In this document: one piece after another, positions 10,002 to 18,610 of the stretch
How the letters are laid out: every line of letters begins with the position of its first letter
How positions within the stretch are numbered: the first letter of the stretch is position 1
Assembly (NCBI GenBank): GCA_029260115.1
Contig: JAJDDW010000028.1
Location: 1 to 42,800 of the forward strand
Length of the DNA stretch: 42,800 nt
Source of the DNA: Phycisphaerae bacterium
GTDB lineage: Bacteria; Planctomycetota; Phycisphaerae; UBA1845
Reading direction: 5' to 3'
Notes under the pieces: model-generated
What the model was told of the DNA's origin: nothing
Seen by the model: only the letters and a program-made list of their open reading frames with translations
Databases searched by the model: none
Translations under genes and position numbers: made by a program

Positions 10002-10023
10002 ATTCCCCCGCGCAGGCGGGAAT
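10002..10023. repeat. REP-like imperfect palindrome (ATTCCC...GGGAAT)
   Basis: ATTCCC at 10002 pairs with GGGAAT ending at 10023 around a GC-rich centre (CCGCGCAGGC). Inverted repeats of the ATTCCCgcg...GGGAAT type are scattered intergenic elements in many bacterial genomes. Here it is a single copy in the window, so membership of a repeat family is inferred. Confidence 0.45.
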
Positions 10024-10114
10024 CCAATCTTAGCCCGTATGAGACATAGTTCTGGATCGCGCAACGCCATTGCTTACCCATCATCATAATTTTTCAACAA
10101 TAACACAAAGCCAA

Positions 10115-10134
10115 AAACCCTAGTAAACCCTAGT
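10115..10134 (+). repeat. Tandem AAACCCTAGT x2 upstream of folD
   Basis: Two exact, directly adjacent copies of AAACCCTAGT end 37 bases before the folD ATG. The same 10-mer occurs at 801-810. A regulatory site is possible but unproven. Confidence 0.35.
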
Positions 10135-10171
10135 GACGACTAATGGATAGGCGAGTAAGCTACCCAATAGA

Positions 10172-11053
10172 ATGAATCACAAAAGCAACACACAATCCGA
10201 ATCAAACCTCATAAACGGTAGTCTGTTAGCCAAAACTTTACGATCTCAAACCGCTGACAAGATACAAACGATTATCCGCGACTCCGGCGTGATACCCTGC
10301 CTAGCGACTATCCTCGTCGGCAACGACCCCGCATCCGCTACTTACGTCCGCATGAAGCGTAAATGTTGCGAGCAGGTCGGCATAAAATCCATTAGCCGAG
10401 AGTTTCCGGAAAACACGACTACAGAACAACTTCTGACCGCAGTAAAAGAATTGGCCCAAGACATAACCGTCCACGGCATTCTCATCCAACACCCCGTACC
10501 CGCACCCATCGACAAACGGGCCGCCTTTGAGGCTATCCCTTTGCTCAAGGATATTGATGGCGTCAGCTCCGCTGCGTTCGGACGAAATGTCTTGGGCATG
10601 CCCGCCCATCCGTCCTGCACCCCAGCCGGCATCATGCGTCTGCTTCGCGAGTATAACATAGAGCTAGACGGCGTAGATGCGGTTGTCATTGGCCGAAGTC
10701 CCATTCTCGGTCGACCGATGGCCTCAATGCTCATCAACCACCACGCCACCGTCACCCTCTGCCATTCCCGCACCCGCGACCTATCCAGCATAGTCCGCCG
10801 AGCCGATGTCCTTATCGTAGCCGTCGGTAAACCTCGCTTTCTCAAAGCCACTTGGATAAAGCCCGGCGCGGTCGTCATAGATTGCGGCTATAACGAAGGC
10901 AACATTGGCGACGTAGATTTCGAGCCAGCCAAGGAAATCGCATCGCTGATCACCCCCGTCCCCGGCGGAGTAGGCCCTATGACTATAGCCACCCTTCTTG
11001 ACAACACGGCCAACGCCGCTGCCCAACAATTGGACATAAAAATATCTCACTAA
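10172..11053 (+). CDS. folD: Bifunctional methylene-THF dehydrogenase/methenyl-THF cyclohydrolase FolD
   Basis: This is a 293-residue cytosolic enzyme of one-carbon metabolism. It oxidises 5,10-methylene-THF to methenyl-THF with NADP+ and hydrolyses that to 10-formyl-THF. Family landmarks appear in order: ILVGNDPASATYVRMKRKCC (Tyr-xxx-Lys of the cyclohydrolase site), HGILIQHPVPAPID (Gln retained; usual form QLPLP), LLKDIDGV (Asp), CTPAGIM, VVIGRSPILGRPMASML (NADP loop) and TPVPGGVGPMTIA near the C-terminus. Length is normal for FolD. An N-terminal extension of ~12 polar residues is present if the 10172 ATG is used. It appears monocistronic, with 274 bases to the next gene. Confidence 0.95.
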   Translation: MNHKSNTQSESNLINGSLLAKTLRSQTADKIQTIIRDSGVIPCLATILVGNDPASATYVRMKRKCCEQVGIKSISREFPENTTTEQLLTAVKELAQDITVHGILIQHPVPAPIDKRAAFEAIPLLKDIDGVSSAAFGRNVLGMPAHPSCTPAGIMRLLREYNIELDGVDAVVIGRSPILGRPMASMLINHHATVTLCHSRTRDLSSIVRRADVLIVAVGKPRFLKATWIKPGAVVIDCGYNEGNIGDVDFEPAKEIASLITPVPGGVGPMTIATLLDNTANAAAQQLDIKISH

Positions 11054-11327
11054 CCATCTCGCCGTATACCATTGAAAAGACCTGCCATTAACTCAATTAT
11101 ACTGGAACACACTAAATGGTTGCCTACAAATGCGTCATGGATCAACAACCCGATAATCCCCCCCGTGACTATATCAAGTCGATGAATTATTGCTGTTTTG
11201 CAGCATAACAAGGTGATTTAACGCTTTGTTATTCACGACTCGGATAAAGAGTATCGTACACTATTGGCAGTGTATGCTTTATAACTTGGCACTCACGAAA
11301 TAATTCGTACATCATGAGAGAACTAAC

Positions 11328-12047
11328 ATGTTAATGTCGTTTCCTCGTATCTCGTCTACACATATGTGCGTCTTGTGTGGTTGGATCGTTGTTACAAACT
11401 CTCTATTGGGTTGCGCGAACAACCAATTTAGCTTACCACCACAGGACGAGGAAACTATAGACACCAGTGAAATGCCGAATGACCAAAATTCAACTACTGA
11501 TAACAACGCTAATCCAGAACCGAACCCCCAAGACGCAGATCCTGATGCAACGCCAATCGAAGATGAACCTATAACTGATTCTGCGACAATTATTCCGGAC
11601 AATTCATATTGCTCTTCCGTCGTCGCATGGGACGAAGCTTCCAATCAATTTGAGCAAGAAGTATTCACACTGGTCAACATTCAACGCAGCCAAGGAGCGA
11701 ATTGTGGCAGCGCGGGTACATTTTCGGCTACTGGCTCATTAACCATGGATGGCGCTTTGCAATGTGCCGCCCGCAACCATTCTAAAGACATGAATCAGCG
11801 TGGATATTTTTCGCATAGTGATCCAGATGGTCTTGGCCCTGACGATAGACTGGCACTGGCTCTATACGAGTGGTCTGGTTGGGGCGAAAATATCGCTCAA
11901 GGTCAGCCAACTCCAGACGCGGTCGTTCAGGCGTGGATGCAGAGTGATGGACATTGTTCGAACATCATGAATCCTTTCTTCACGGAAATCGGCATCGGCC
12001 ATTACGACGGAAATTACTGGACACAATCGTTTGGATCACCACGCTAA
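11328..12047 (+). CDS. CAP/SCP-domain lipoprotein
   Basis: This is a 239-residue exported protein. A hydrophobic N-terminus ends in SLLGC, a good lipobox at about residues 25-29. It is followed by a Pro/Asp/Glu/Asn-rich linker of ~70 residues and then a CAP (SCP/PR-1) domain. The domain shows FTLVNIQRSQGANC, CAARNHSKDMNQRGYFSHSD, GWGENIAQGQPTP and SDGHCSNIMNPFFTEIGIGHY, with the His and Glu residues of the CAP cavity. Bacterial CAP proteins are secreted; their functions are mostly unknown and may include lipid or polymer binding. Four Cys in the domain could form disulfides. ATG codons at 11328 and 11334 are both possible starts. Confidence 0.85.
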   Translation: MLMSFPRISSTHMCVLCGWIVVTNSLLGCANNQFSLPPQDEETIDTSEMPNDQNSTTDNNANPEPNPQDADPDATPIEDEPITDSATIIPDNSYCSSVVAWDEASNQFEQEVFTLVNIQRSQGANCGSAGTFSATGSLTMDGALQCAARNHSKDMNQRGYFSHSDPDGLGPDDRLALALYEWSGWGENIAQGQPTPDAVVQAWMQSDGHCSNIMNPFFTEIGIGHYDGNYWTQSFGSPR

Positions 12048-12289
12048 CTCAACTTGATCAATATGGCTGGATGGTGAAGATTTCAACTTAGCATCGTTAA
12101 GCCAGATTATACTACAAACCGTCCCTGTTAGGTCTTCATTGAATATAATCATAATGAAATCCAACTTTCGCATTGACATTTAACGTGCTTTGCCTACCTT
12201 CCGACTTTCTAGGAATCACCGTGTAAGACGAACGCCTGGAATCGTTACGTCAGCGGAATGGCCCCCTAGCCGGACAGAATAAGCCAACC

Positions 12290-15200
12290 ATGGAACTCGA
12301 AAAACTATACGAACCGCAAAAAGTCGAAACCGACATATACCAACAATGGGAAAATAGCGGAGCCTTCCGCTCGACACCTGACGACCGACCTCACGCACAG
12401 ACCTACACCATTGTCATCCCCCCACCCAACGTCACCGGCGCACTCCACTTAGGTCACGCACTGAATAACACGCTTCAGGACATGATGGTCCGCTACCATC
12501 GCATGCGCGGCTTCAACACCTTATGGCAACCCGGCTGCGACCATGCAGGCATCGCTACCCAAGCCGTCGTCGAGCGCCGCATCCGCGAAACTGAGGGGAA
12601 ATCTCGCCACGACCTAGGCCGAGAAGAACTCGTCCGCCGCATCTGGGAATGGAAAGACGAATACGAAAAACGCATCCTCTCGCAACTAAAACTCATGGGC
12701 TGTTCCTGCGACTGGGAGCGTTCTCGCTTCACCCTCGACGAAGGATTAGCCAAGGCCGTGCGCTTGCAATTTTTCAATCTCTTCAAAGACGGATTAATCT
12801 TCCGAGGCAAGAGGCTAGTCAACTGGGACACGGATTTGCAGACCGCAGTCGCCAACGATGAAGTCTATTACGAGACCATCAAAGGTAAATTCTGGCACTT
12901 CAAATATCCGGTCATCGCCCCACAACCCGGCGAACCGGAATTCGTCATCATCGCCACGACTCGACCTGAGACCATGCTGGGAGACACGGCCGTAGCCGTT
13001 AGCGCCGACCCCGAAGGTGAACTCAACAAGGCCGAGAAAAAACTGCTCGATAGCTTGGCTGAAGCTTCGGAAAAAGATAAGCCCGGCATTCAGGCGAAAA
13101 TTGATGCCATTATCGAGCGACATAAAACTCATCTACCACAACTGATGACGTTGGCAAAAATGGCAAAGGATGGCCGAAAGTTACGTTTGCCTTTGGTTGA
13201 GCGAGAAATTCCACTCATCACCGACCAACACGCCAACCCCACGCTAGGCAGTGGCTGCGTAAAAATCACGCCCGCGCACGACCCTAACGATTACGAAGTC
13301 GGCATGAGACAAAACCCGCCACTGCCCATGATCAATGTCCTTACCAAAGACGGCAAGATCGCGAAAATTGTCGAAACGGATGGCAGTGAAAATCCCAACA
13401 GCAATAAGTATGAAGGCCTAGTATTTACGGGCGATGGTCGAGATAAAATCGTCGCAGACTTAGACGCACTCGAATTAGTCCACGACATCGAAGACCGCGC
13501 AAGAGAAGTTGGACACAGCGACCGCAGCAAGGCTGCGATAGAACCATTCCTGTCCGATCAATGGTTTGTAAAAACCGGCGACGTTGACGGCGACGGTGTC
13601 TCACTCGCCAACGATACGAAAGTAACCGGCATTGCTCAGGCAGCTATTGATACCGTTCAAGACAAACGAATAAATATCTTCCCAACGCGATATGCCAAAA
13701 GTTATGTCGATTGGCTCGGCGAAAAGCGCGATTGGTGTATCAGTAGACAGCTTTGGTGGGGGCATCGGATTCCGGTTTGGCACGCAACTATTTCAAGTAC
13801 GCACTTGAGTGGACCATCATCAACTGCAGCAATCAAACAACGACATCAAGAAGTATTGGATCGATTACAAAAAGCACTTGACGATCTCGCCGAAGCATCC
13901 AGTACAAATTGCTCTTATTGGGTGCATTATCAAGAACGCGAATCACGCCAGCACTGCTACATCTACACCGACTCTGATTTTGCAGATCAACAATTAAACG
14001 ATGTTGCATCTGGCATAAATACTTTTGAGCAGACGCCACTTTTCAGCAATGACAGAGAAGAATCTCAGAGCATTTTCTCCAGCGATCCGCGATACAATGC
14101 CTATGAATCAATTAAAAATATACTTTCGCATATCCATCGCGACGAAGACGTCCTAGACACCTGGTTCTCCTCCGCCCTTTGGCCTTTCAGCACCCTCGGT
14201 TGGCCAGAGCAAACGCCGCACCTCAAACAGTATTACCCCAGCAGCGTGCTGATTACATCGCGCGACATCATCACCAACTGGGTCGCCCGTATGGTCATGT
14301 TTGGCTTATACGCCATTGGCGAAGTTCCGTTCGACCATGTTTACATCCACCCGAAAATTCTCGATGGCCGCGGCGAGACGATGAGTAAGTCTAAAGGCAA
14401 TGGCGTCGACCCAGTCGACATCATCCACACCCACGGCGCGGACGCCCTCCGCTACGCTATGGCTGATATGACCACCGAGACCCAAGACATCCGCATGCCG
14501 GTCGAATACATCTGCCCCCACTGCGAAAAACTGGTCGACCAATCATTAGCCATAAAAGCCGAGGAGCAATCTCGTAAATCACGCGGCATTAAACTCGACC
14601 ACAAGCTCCAGCCATCCGACTGTCACCGCGTAAAATGTGTCAACAAAGAATGCGGGCTGGAATTTTCTACTAAGTGGGCCAACGACGAAACGAGAAACGA
14701 ATTAAAGACCGCCCGCGAAACGTCGGACAAATTCGACCTAGGCCGAAACTTCTGTAACAAACTCTGGAACGCGGCCCGCTTCGCCTTCATGAACCTCGAA
14801 GGCGCACCTTGCAATAAGCTAGACCCGGCTATGTTATTGCCCGAAGACCGCTGGATTTTGTCAACGCTCTCTCAAACCATCAGAGAGTATCACCAAGCTT
14901 TGCAACATTACCAGTTCTCGGCCTCGATAAAAATACTCCGCGAATTCTTCTGGGAAAATCTTTGTAACTGGTATATCGAACTAACCAAACCAAGACTGTT
15001 AGATGAGCCGCGGGCTTCAGCCCGCGCGGAGGCCCAATCGCCAACAAATGCAACGAATTCTACCGACACCGCCAAGCAGGTATTAGCGTTCTGCATGGAC
15101 CAGATGCTTCGCCTCTTTCATCCAACACTCCCCTTCATCACCGAACGACTCTGGCAACAACTTAACGAAATCGCACCACAGCGAGGCCTACCCGGCATTG

Positions 15201-15745
15201 CGGAGCTTAATACCGATACGCAGTTAATCGTTGCAGAATTCCCACCAGTCGAAGGGTATGCTTCGCTAGAAGACCAGGCCATCGTCAAAACTTTTAATCA
15301 ATTACAAGACGCCACACGCGGTGTTCGCGATTTGCGCACGCAATGTAAAGTTGTCCCAAAGGATCGCGTGACAGTATCCATTGCCCTACCCACGGAGGAT
15401 GTAAGCTCATTTGAATCCCACGCCCACATCGTCACCAACATGGCCGGGATAGGTTCGTTGACGGTTGATCCGAACGCCAAACGCCCCCCCAACGCCGCCA
15501 GCGTAAACATCCAAGGCCTGCGTATCTACGTTCACGACGTCAGCGACGACGCAGCAGAGCGAAAGCGCGCTACGAAAACGCTAGAAAACCTGGAGAAGCA
15601 AATTAAGGGCAAACAAAGCAAATTGGGCAACGAAAAATTCGTCGCCAACGCCCCACCGGAAGTTATCACTATCGAGCGCAAACGCCTAGATGAAATGCTC
15701 ACACAGCAAGAATCTTTACAATCGCACTTGGCAGCGTTAGGATAA
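12290..15745 (+). CDS. valS: Valyl-tRNA synthetase with insertions
   Basis: This class I synthetase charges tRNA-Val. It has 1151 residues, longer than the usual 880-950. The HIGH region reads PPPNVTGALHLGHALNN. The editing domain has ATTRPETMLGDTAVAVS and SGCVKITPAHDPND. The KMSKS loop is ETMSKSKGNGVDP at about residue 697. The C-terminal ~65 residues form a coiled coil (ATKTLENLEKQIKGKQSK). Extra length comes from about 100 residues between ISRQLWWGHRIPVWHA and EDVLDTWFSSALWP, and from a Zn-ribbon-like insertion after KMSKS (CPHC near 741, CVNKEC near 785). A short Ala-rich insert near residue 910 is encoded by a DNA palindrome. All core motifs are intact, so it should be functional. Confidence 0.96.
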   Translation: MELEKLYEPQKVETDIYQQWENSGAFRSTPDDRPHAQTYTIVIPPPNVTGALHLGHALNNTLQDMMVRYHRMRGFNTLWQPGCDHAGIATQAVVERRIRETEGKSRHDLGREELVRRIWEWKDEYEKRILSQLKLMGCSCDWERSRFTLDEGLAKAVRLQFFNLFKDGLIFRGKRLVNWDTDLQTAVANDEVYYETIKGKFWHFKYPVIAPQPGEPEFVIIATTRPETMLGDTAVAVSADPEGELNKAEKKLLDSLAEASEKDKPGIQAKIDAIIERHKTHLPQLMTLAKMAKDGRKLRLPLVEREIPLITDQHANPTLGSGCVKITPAHDPNDYEVGMRQNPPLPMINVLTKDGKIAKIVETDGSENPNSNKYEGLVFTGDGRDKIVADLDALELVHDIEDRAREVGHSDRSKAAIEPFLSDQWFVKTGDVDGDGVSLANDTKVTGIAQAAIDTVQDKRINIFPTRYAKSYVDWLGEKRDWCISRQLWWGHRIPVWHATISSTHLSGPSSTAAIKQRHQEVLDRLQKALDDLAEASSTNCSYWVHYQERESRQHCYIYTDSDFADQQLNDVASGINTFEQTPLFSNDREESQSIFSSDPRYNAYESIKNILSHIHRDEDVLDTWFSSALWPFSTLGWPEQTPHLKQYYPSSVLITSRDIITNWVARMVMFGLYAIGEVPFDHVYIHPKILDGRGETMSKSKGNGVDPVDIIHTHGADALRYAMADMTTETQDIRMPVEYICPHCEKLVDQSLAIKAEEQSRKSRGIKLDHKLQPSDCHRVKCVNKECGLEFSTKWANDETRNELKTARETSDKFDLGRNFCNKLWNAARFAFMNLEGAPCNKLDPAMLLPEDRWILSTLSQTIREYHQALQHYQFSASIKILREFFWENLCNWYIELTKPRLLDEPRASARAEAQSPTNATNSTDTAKQVLAFCMDQMLRLFHPTLPFITERLWQQLNEIAPQRGLPGIAELNTDTQLIVAEFPPVEGYASLEDQAIVKTFNQLQDATRGVRDLRTQCKVVPKDRVTVSIALPTEDVSSFESHAHIVTNMAGIGSLTVDPNAKRPPNAASVNIQGLRIYVHDVSDDAAERKRATKTLENLEKQIKGKQSKLGNEKFVANAPPEVITIERKRLDEMLTQQESLQSHLAALG
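15009..15026. repeat. REP-like perfect palindrome inside valS
   Basis: CGCGGGC and GCCCGCG flank the loop TTCA. The stem is perfect and lies inside the coding frame, where it encodes part of the Arg/Ala-rich insert PRASARAEA. This form, a GC stem around TTCA or TGAA, is typical of REP-type scattered palindromes. An insertion in a coding region is inferred from the non-family residues it adds. Confidence 0.5.
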
Positions 15746-16003
15746 TAGTACAGCTAAACGCGGCGTTGCGAGATAAGCCCTGGTCATAGCCCATCACATT
15801 TTCATCGCCCCAAAACCCTAAACAATTCACAGGCTGCGGTCGATAACATGGCCTTGATTTGCTCGGCGAAGGCTTGTCAGGCTTGCATTCCTATCCGACA
15901 ATGCGCGTAGAGGGCCGGTGTTGAGTACGGGCTTCGACTTGTTTCGTAGTTGACCGATTAGTTTGATCCGATGGCGGTGCATCGCACGCAAGGAGGCGCT
16001 ATT

Positions 16004-16201
16004 ATGAGCCAACCCGGCAATGAATGGTTTGTCGAACAGTTCCATCTGCAAAGCCCTATCGAAGAATTCCAAACGCATTGCCGTTTGGAAATCGAAAGGC
16101 TACGAAAGGATAAATCAGATTTCGACGAAGGCAGCTATCGTGAAGCAATTCACTTGGTCATGGAGCGCTTGCGCCCAGCAGGTATAGGCCAACAACTATG
16201 A
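16004..16201 (+). CDS. Small hypothetical protein coupled to the YhaN-like ATPase
   Basis: This encodes 65 residues from ATG 16004 (MSQPGNEWFVEQFHLQ), with a strong AAGGAGG Shine-Dalgarno about 8 bases upstream. The ATG at 15971 in the same frame lacks such a site. The protein is soluble, helical in appearance (FQTHCRLEIERLRKDKS, YREAIHLVMERLRP) and charged, with no signal or membrane segment. Its TGA overlaps the ATG of the ATPase gene (ATGA), so the two are probably translationally coupled and their products may work together. I recognise no family. A regulator or adaptor of the ATPase is a guess from position. Confidence 0.65.
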   Translation: MSQPGNEWFVEQFHLQSPIEEFQTHCRLEIERLRKDKSDFDEGSYREAIHLVMERLRPAGIGQQL

Positions 16202-18513
16202 TCCTAAAGTATATTGAAGCAGAAAACATTCTCAAATACCAACGGCTAAAAGTTTCGGACTTGCCCGAGCGTGGTCAGATTGCCGTGTCCGGCTTGAACG
16301 AGTCGGGCAAGACCGCTATCGGCGAAACTATCTGCCTGGCGCTGTTTGGCCGAACCTATTCGCTCGACGTGAACGACCTGCACAAAGTCATACGTTGGGG
16401 CGAATACTCGGGGCATGTACGGGTAGACTTTGCTGGCTGCGACGGGCGTACCTACCGCGTGGTGCGAAAGCTGGACAACACCGGCAAGCACGAGGCCGAG
16501 CTTTTTCTTGACGGCGACCGAAAGCCCACGGCCCAAGGCGTGGACGATGTAGCTGAGGCGATACAAAAGGTCACGGGCTTTTCTTATCAAAGCTATATCG
16601 ATAGCTTCTATCTCGCGCAGCGGGAAATCGAAGTCCCTCACAGCAAGAGTGCCACAGTCAAAGCACTTATCGGCGTGGATAAACTGGAAGCAGCGGCGGC
16701 TCACCTTAAGCGCGAGCAAGTAGAATTCACAAATGCAACGCAGTCGCTAGAAGGAGACATCGACAAGACCAGACAAGCCGTGCGGGACATCAATTTAGAT
16801 CGCGCCAAGCTAGGCCGACTAGAATCCCAACGAGAAGCCGCCTTAGCCGCTGCCGCAGAAGCAACACAATCTGCGACAGAATTAACCAACGGCGCATCTG
16901 CCATCGGCAAAGCCACAGCGGCTTTTGAACAAGCGGCCATGGCGTTTGCTCAGACTTCGGTTGAAACCAATTACTCCCAATGGAGAGGCCGGCGTCAGTC
17001 GCTGGACGCATGCTTATCCGTAGCGACAAAAGCGTCGAAAGCCACAGGCATGGAAGTTGGCACAACGGCATTAACAACTACGGCTCAAACCATGCAAGCT
17101 TTTGACCAAAGCTTAGGCGAATATGAAAAAGTCGCGGACCTCGCATCTCGATATAAACAGCGACTATCTCACCGCCTTGAGGAAACGATAACCACAACAA
17201 ACAAGGCCACCGTTCAGGACATCGCCACCCGTGCGACGGATTCAAAATTTGCTGATTTACGACATGCCGCAACCCTACGGCTTGAGGATCTCACCAAGCA
17301 GCGGAGCATGTATATAGGCTCATCGGTATTTGTCGCCTTGCTTGCTGTAAGTAGTTGGTTATGTTGGGGCGCTTTATATGCTTGGCCTGATACCGCCTTA
17401 GCCGGTTTTTTGACGGGTATCCTCCCCGTATCGCAAACTGCACGCCTTGCCGTCACGCTCATCGGAGGCATCATCGGAATAATCGCCACAGCTGGCGCGA
17501 TCGCGATGTGCTTTAGAACAATGACGCGCATCAAAGAGTCGCAGCAGCATCTCGACCGCATCAAAACGGAAGAGCAAATTGCACGCACTGAATTCGGTGT
17601 GATCGAAGCCATCGACCAAGCAACTTTGCCTGATGCTATCCAAGCATTACGCGGCGTACAAAACGATTTGGTCAACAGCGCAGCCACTTCTTTCTTGGAC
17701 ACGCAAGGCGCGATTCTCATAAAGCCAGATCATCTATCCGACAAGCTAGACGATCTCAAACGCGGCAGCAGTCGGGCGGTAGCCTCGCTCAAGCAAGGAC
17801 AAGACCGTATCTCCCAGCGTTCTGCCCAAGCAAGCGCTCAAGCGGAACAACATCGCCGACAGGCCACGACGCTAGAAGAACAGATCGACGAGGAAAAAGC
17901 ACTGTGGGAAAAAACTGAAACATTAGAACGATCGCTAGCTGACCTAGAAGCTCAGACCAAGCAGCTTCGTCGCAACGTCCAGGTTAGAAAATTGTCGTGC
18001 GAACTCATCGAAGGTGGTTGCCGCCGCATATACGCACGATTCGAACCAGAATTGCGGCGATTTGTCGGGAAAATTCTCCCGCACCTCACCCAAGAGCGAT
18101 ACGAACACCTGGAAATTGACGACGATTTACATGTGCGCGTCTTTTGCAATAAGAAAAATGACTTCGTCAGCTTATCTGAAATCTCCAATGGCACGCACCG
18201 CCAGCTCATGCTCAGCGTGCGCCTGGCTTTGTCCCAGGCGCTCATCGCCTCTTCCAATAACACGGCCCAGTTCATTTTCTTCGATGAACCGTTTGCCTTT
18301 TTTGATGAGCAGCGCATGGCCAAGGCGATTGAAGTACTTCGGCGGATTAGTCCACAAATAACGCAGGTTTGGCTCGCGGCACAAAAGTTTGAAAATCCCT
18401 CTATTTTCGACCTCCTATTAAACTGCGACGTCGATGGCCATGTGCTTGAAGTCTCTGGAAAACAGGCTAGACGCTCCCGCTCATCCCAATCAGCAGATGT
18501 GACGACTGCATGA
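16198..18513 (+). CDS. Rad50/SbcC/YhaN-like AAA ATPase with membrane hairpin
   Basis: This is a 771-residue SMC/Rad50-type ATPase. The N-terminal half-site begins MILKYIEAENILKYQ, with Walker A GLNESGKT at residues 32-39 and a Q-loop region (YLAQREIEVP). Long Ala/Gln/Glu-rich coiled coils follow. The C-terminal half has the signature-like SEISNGTHRQLMLSVRLALSQAL and Walker B FIFFDEPFAFFDE. Where Rad50 has its zinc hook, this protein has two hydrophobic helices (about residues 373-395 and 415-439) and no CxxC, as in YhaN-like proteins. It is therefore likely membrane-tethered. Rad50 and SbcC act with an Mre11/SbcD-type nuclease, but no such gene is nearby. A role in DNA end processing or defence is inferred from the family only. 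Confidence 0.78.
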   Translation: MILKYIEAENILKYQRLKVSDLPERGQIAVSGLNESGKTAIGETICLALFGRTYSLDVNDLHKVIRWGEYSGHVRVDFAGCDGRTYRVVRKLDNTGKHEAELFLDGDRKPTAQGVDDVAEAIQKVTGFSYQSYIDSFYLAQREIEVPHSKSATVKALIGVDKLEAAAAHLKREQVEFTNATQSLEGDIDKTRQAVRDINLDRAKLGRLESQREAALAAAAEATQSATELTNGASAIGKATAAFEQAAMAFAQTSVETNYSQWRGRRQSLDACLSVATKASKATGMEVGTTALTTTAQTMQAFDQSLGEYEKVADLASRYKQRLSHRLEETITTTNKATVQDIATRATDSKFADLRHAATLRLEDLTKQRSMYIGSSVFVALLAVSSWLCWGALYAWPDTALAGFLTGILPVSQTARLAVTLIGGIIGIIATAGAIAMCFRTMTRIKESQQHLDRIKTEEQIARTEFGVIEAIDQATLPDAIQALRGVQNDLVNSAATSFLDTQGAILIKPDHLSDKLDDLKRGSSRAVASLKQGQDRISQRSAQASAQAEQHRRQATTLEEQIDEEKALWEKTETLERSLADLEAQTKQLRRNVQVRKLSCELIEGGCRRIYARFEPELRRFVGKILPHLTQERYEHLEIDDDLHVRVFCNKKNDFVSLSEISNGTHRQLMLSVRLALSQALIASSNNTAQFIFFDEPFAFFDEQRMAKAIEVLRRISPQITQVWLAAQKFENPSIFDLLLNCDVDGHVLEVSGKQARRSRSSQSADVTTA

Positions 18514-18610
18514 TGAAAGCAGGCTCAATCATCGAACCTCCTTTCCGTAACCCGCGTATAATGGCTTAGGTCCAATACGTGAATCTATCATACTCACACG
18601 CGCGATCCGC

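Larger units (their letters stand above)
9856..10171. other. Intergenic region before folD with palindrome and tandem motif
   Basis: This 316-base gap separates the sugar locus from folD. It contains an imperfect palindrome (10002-10023) and a tandem 10-mer (10115-10134), listed separately. I see no coding frame or RNA gene in the rest. Confidence 0.4.

Noticed and set aside
11115..11207. Thirty-codon frame between folD and the CAP lipoprotein
   Set aside because: No good ribosome site, no recognisable motif and a length expected by chance.
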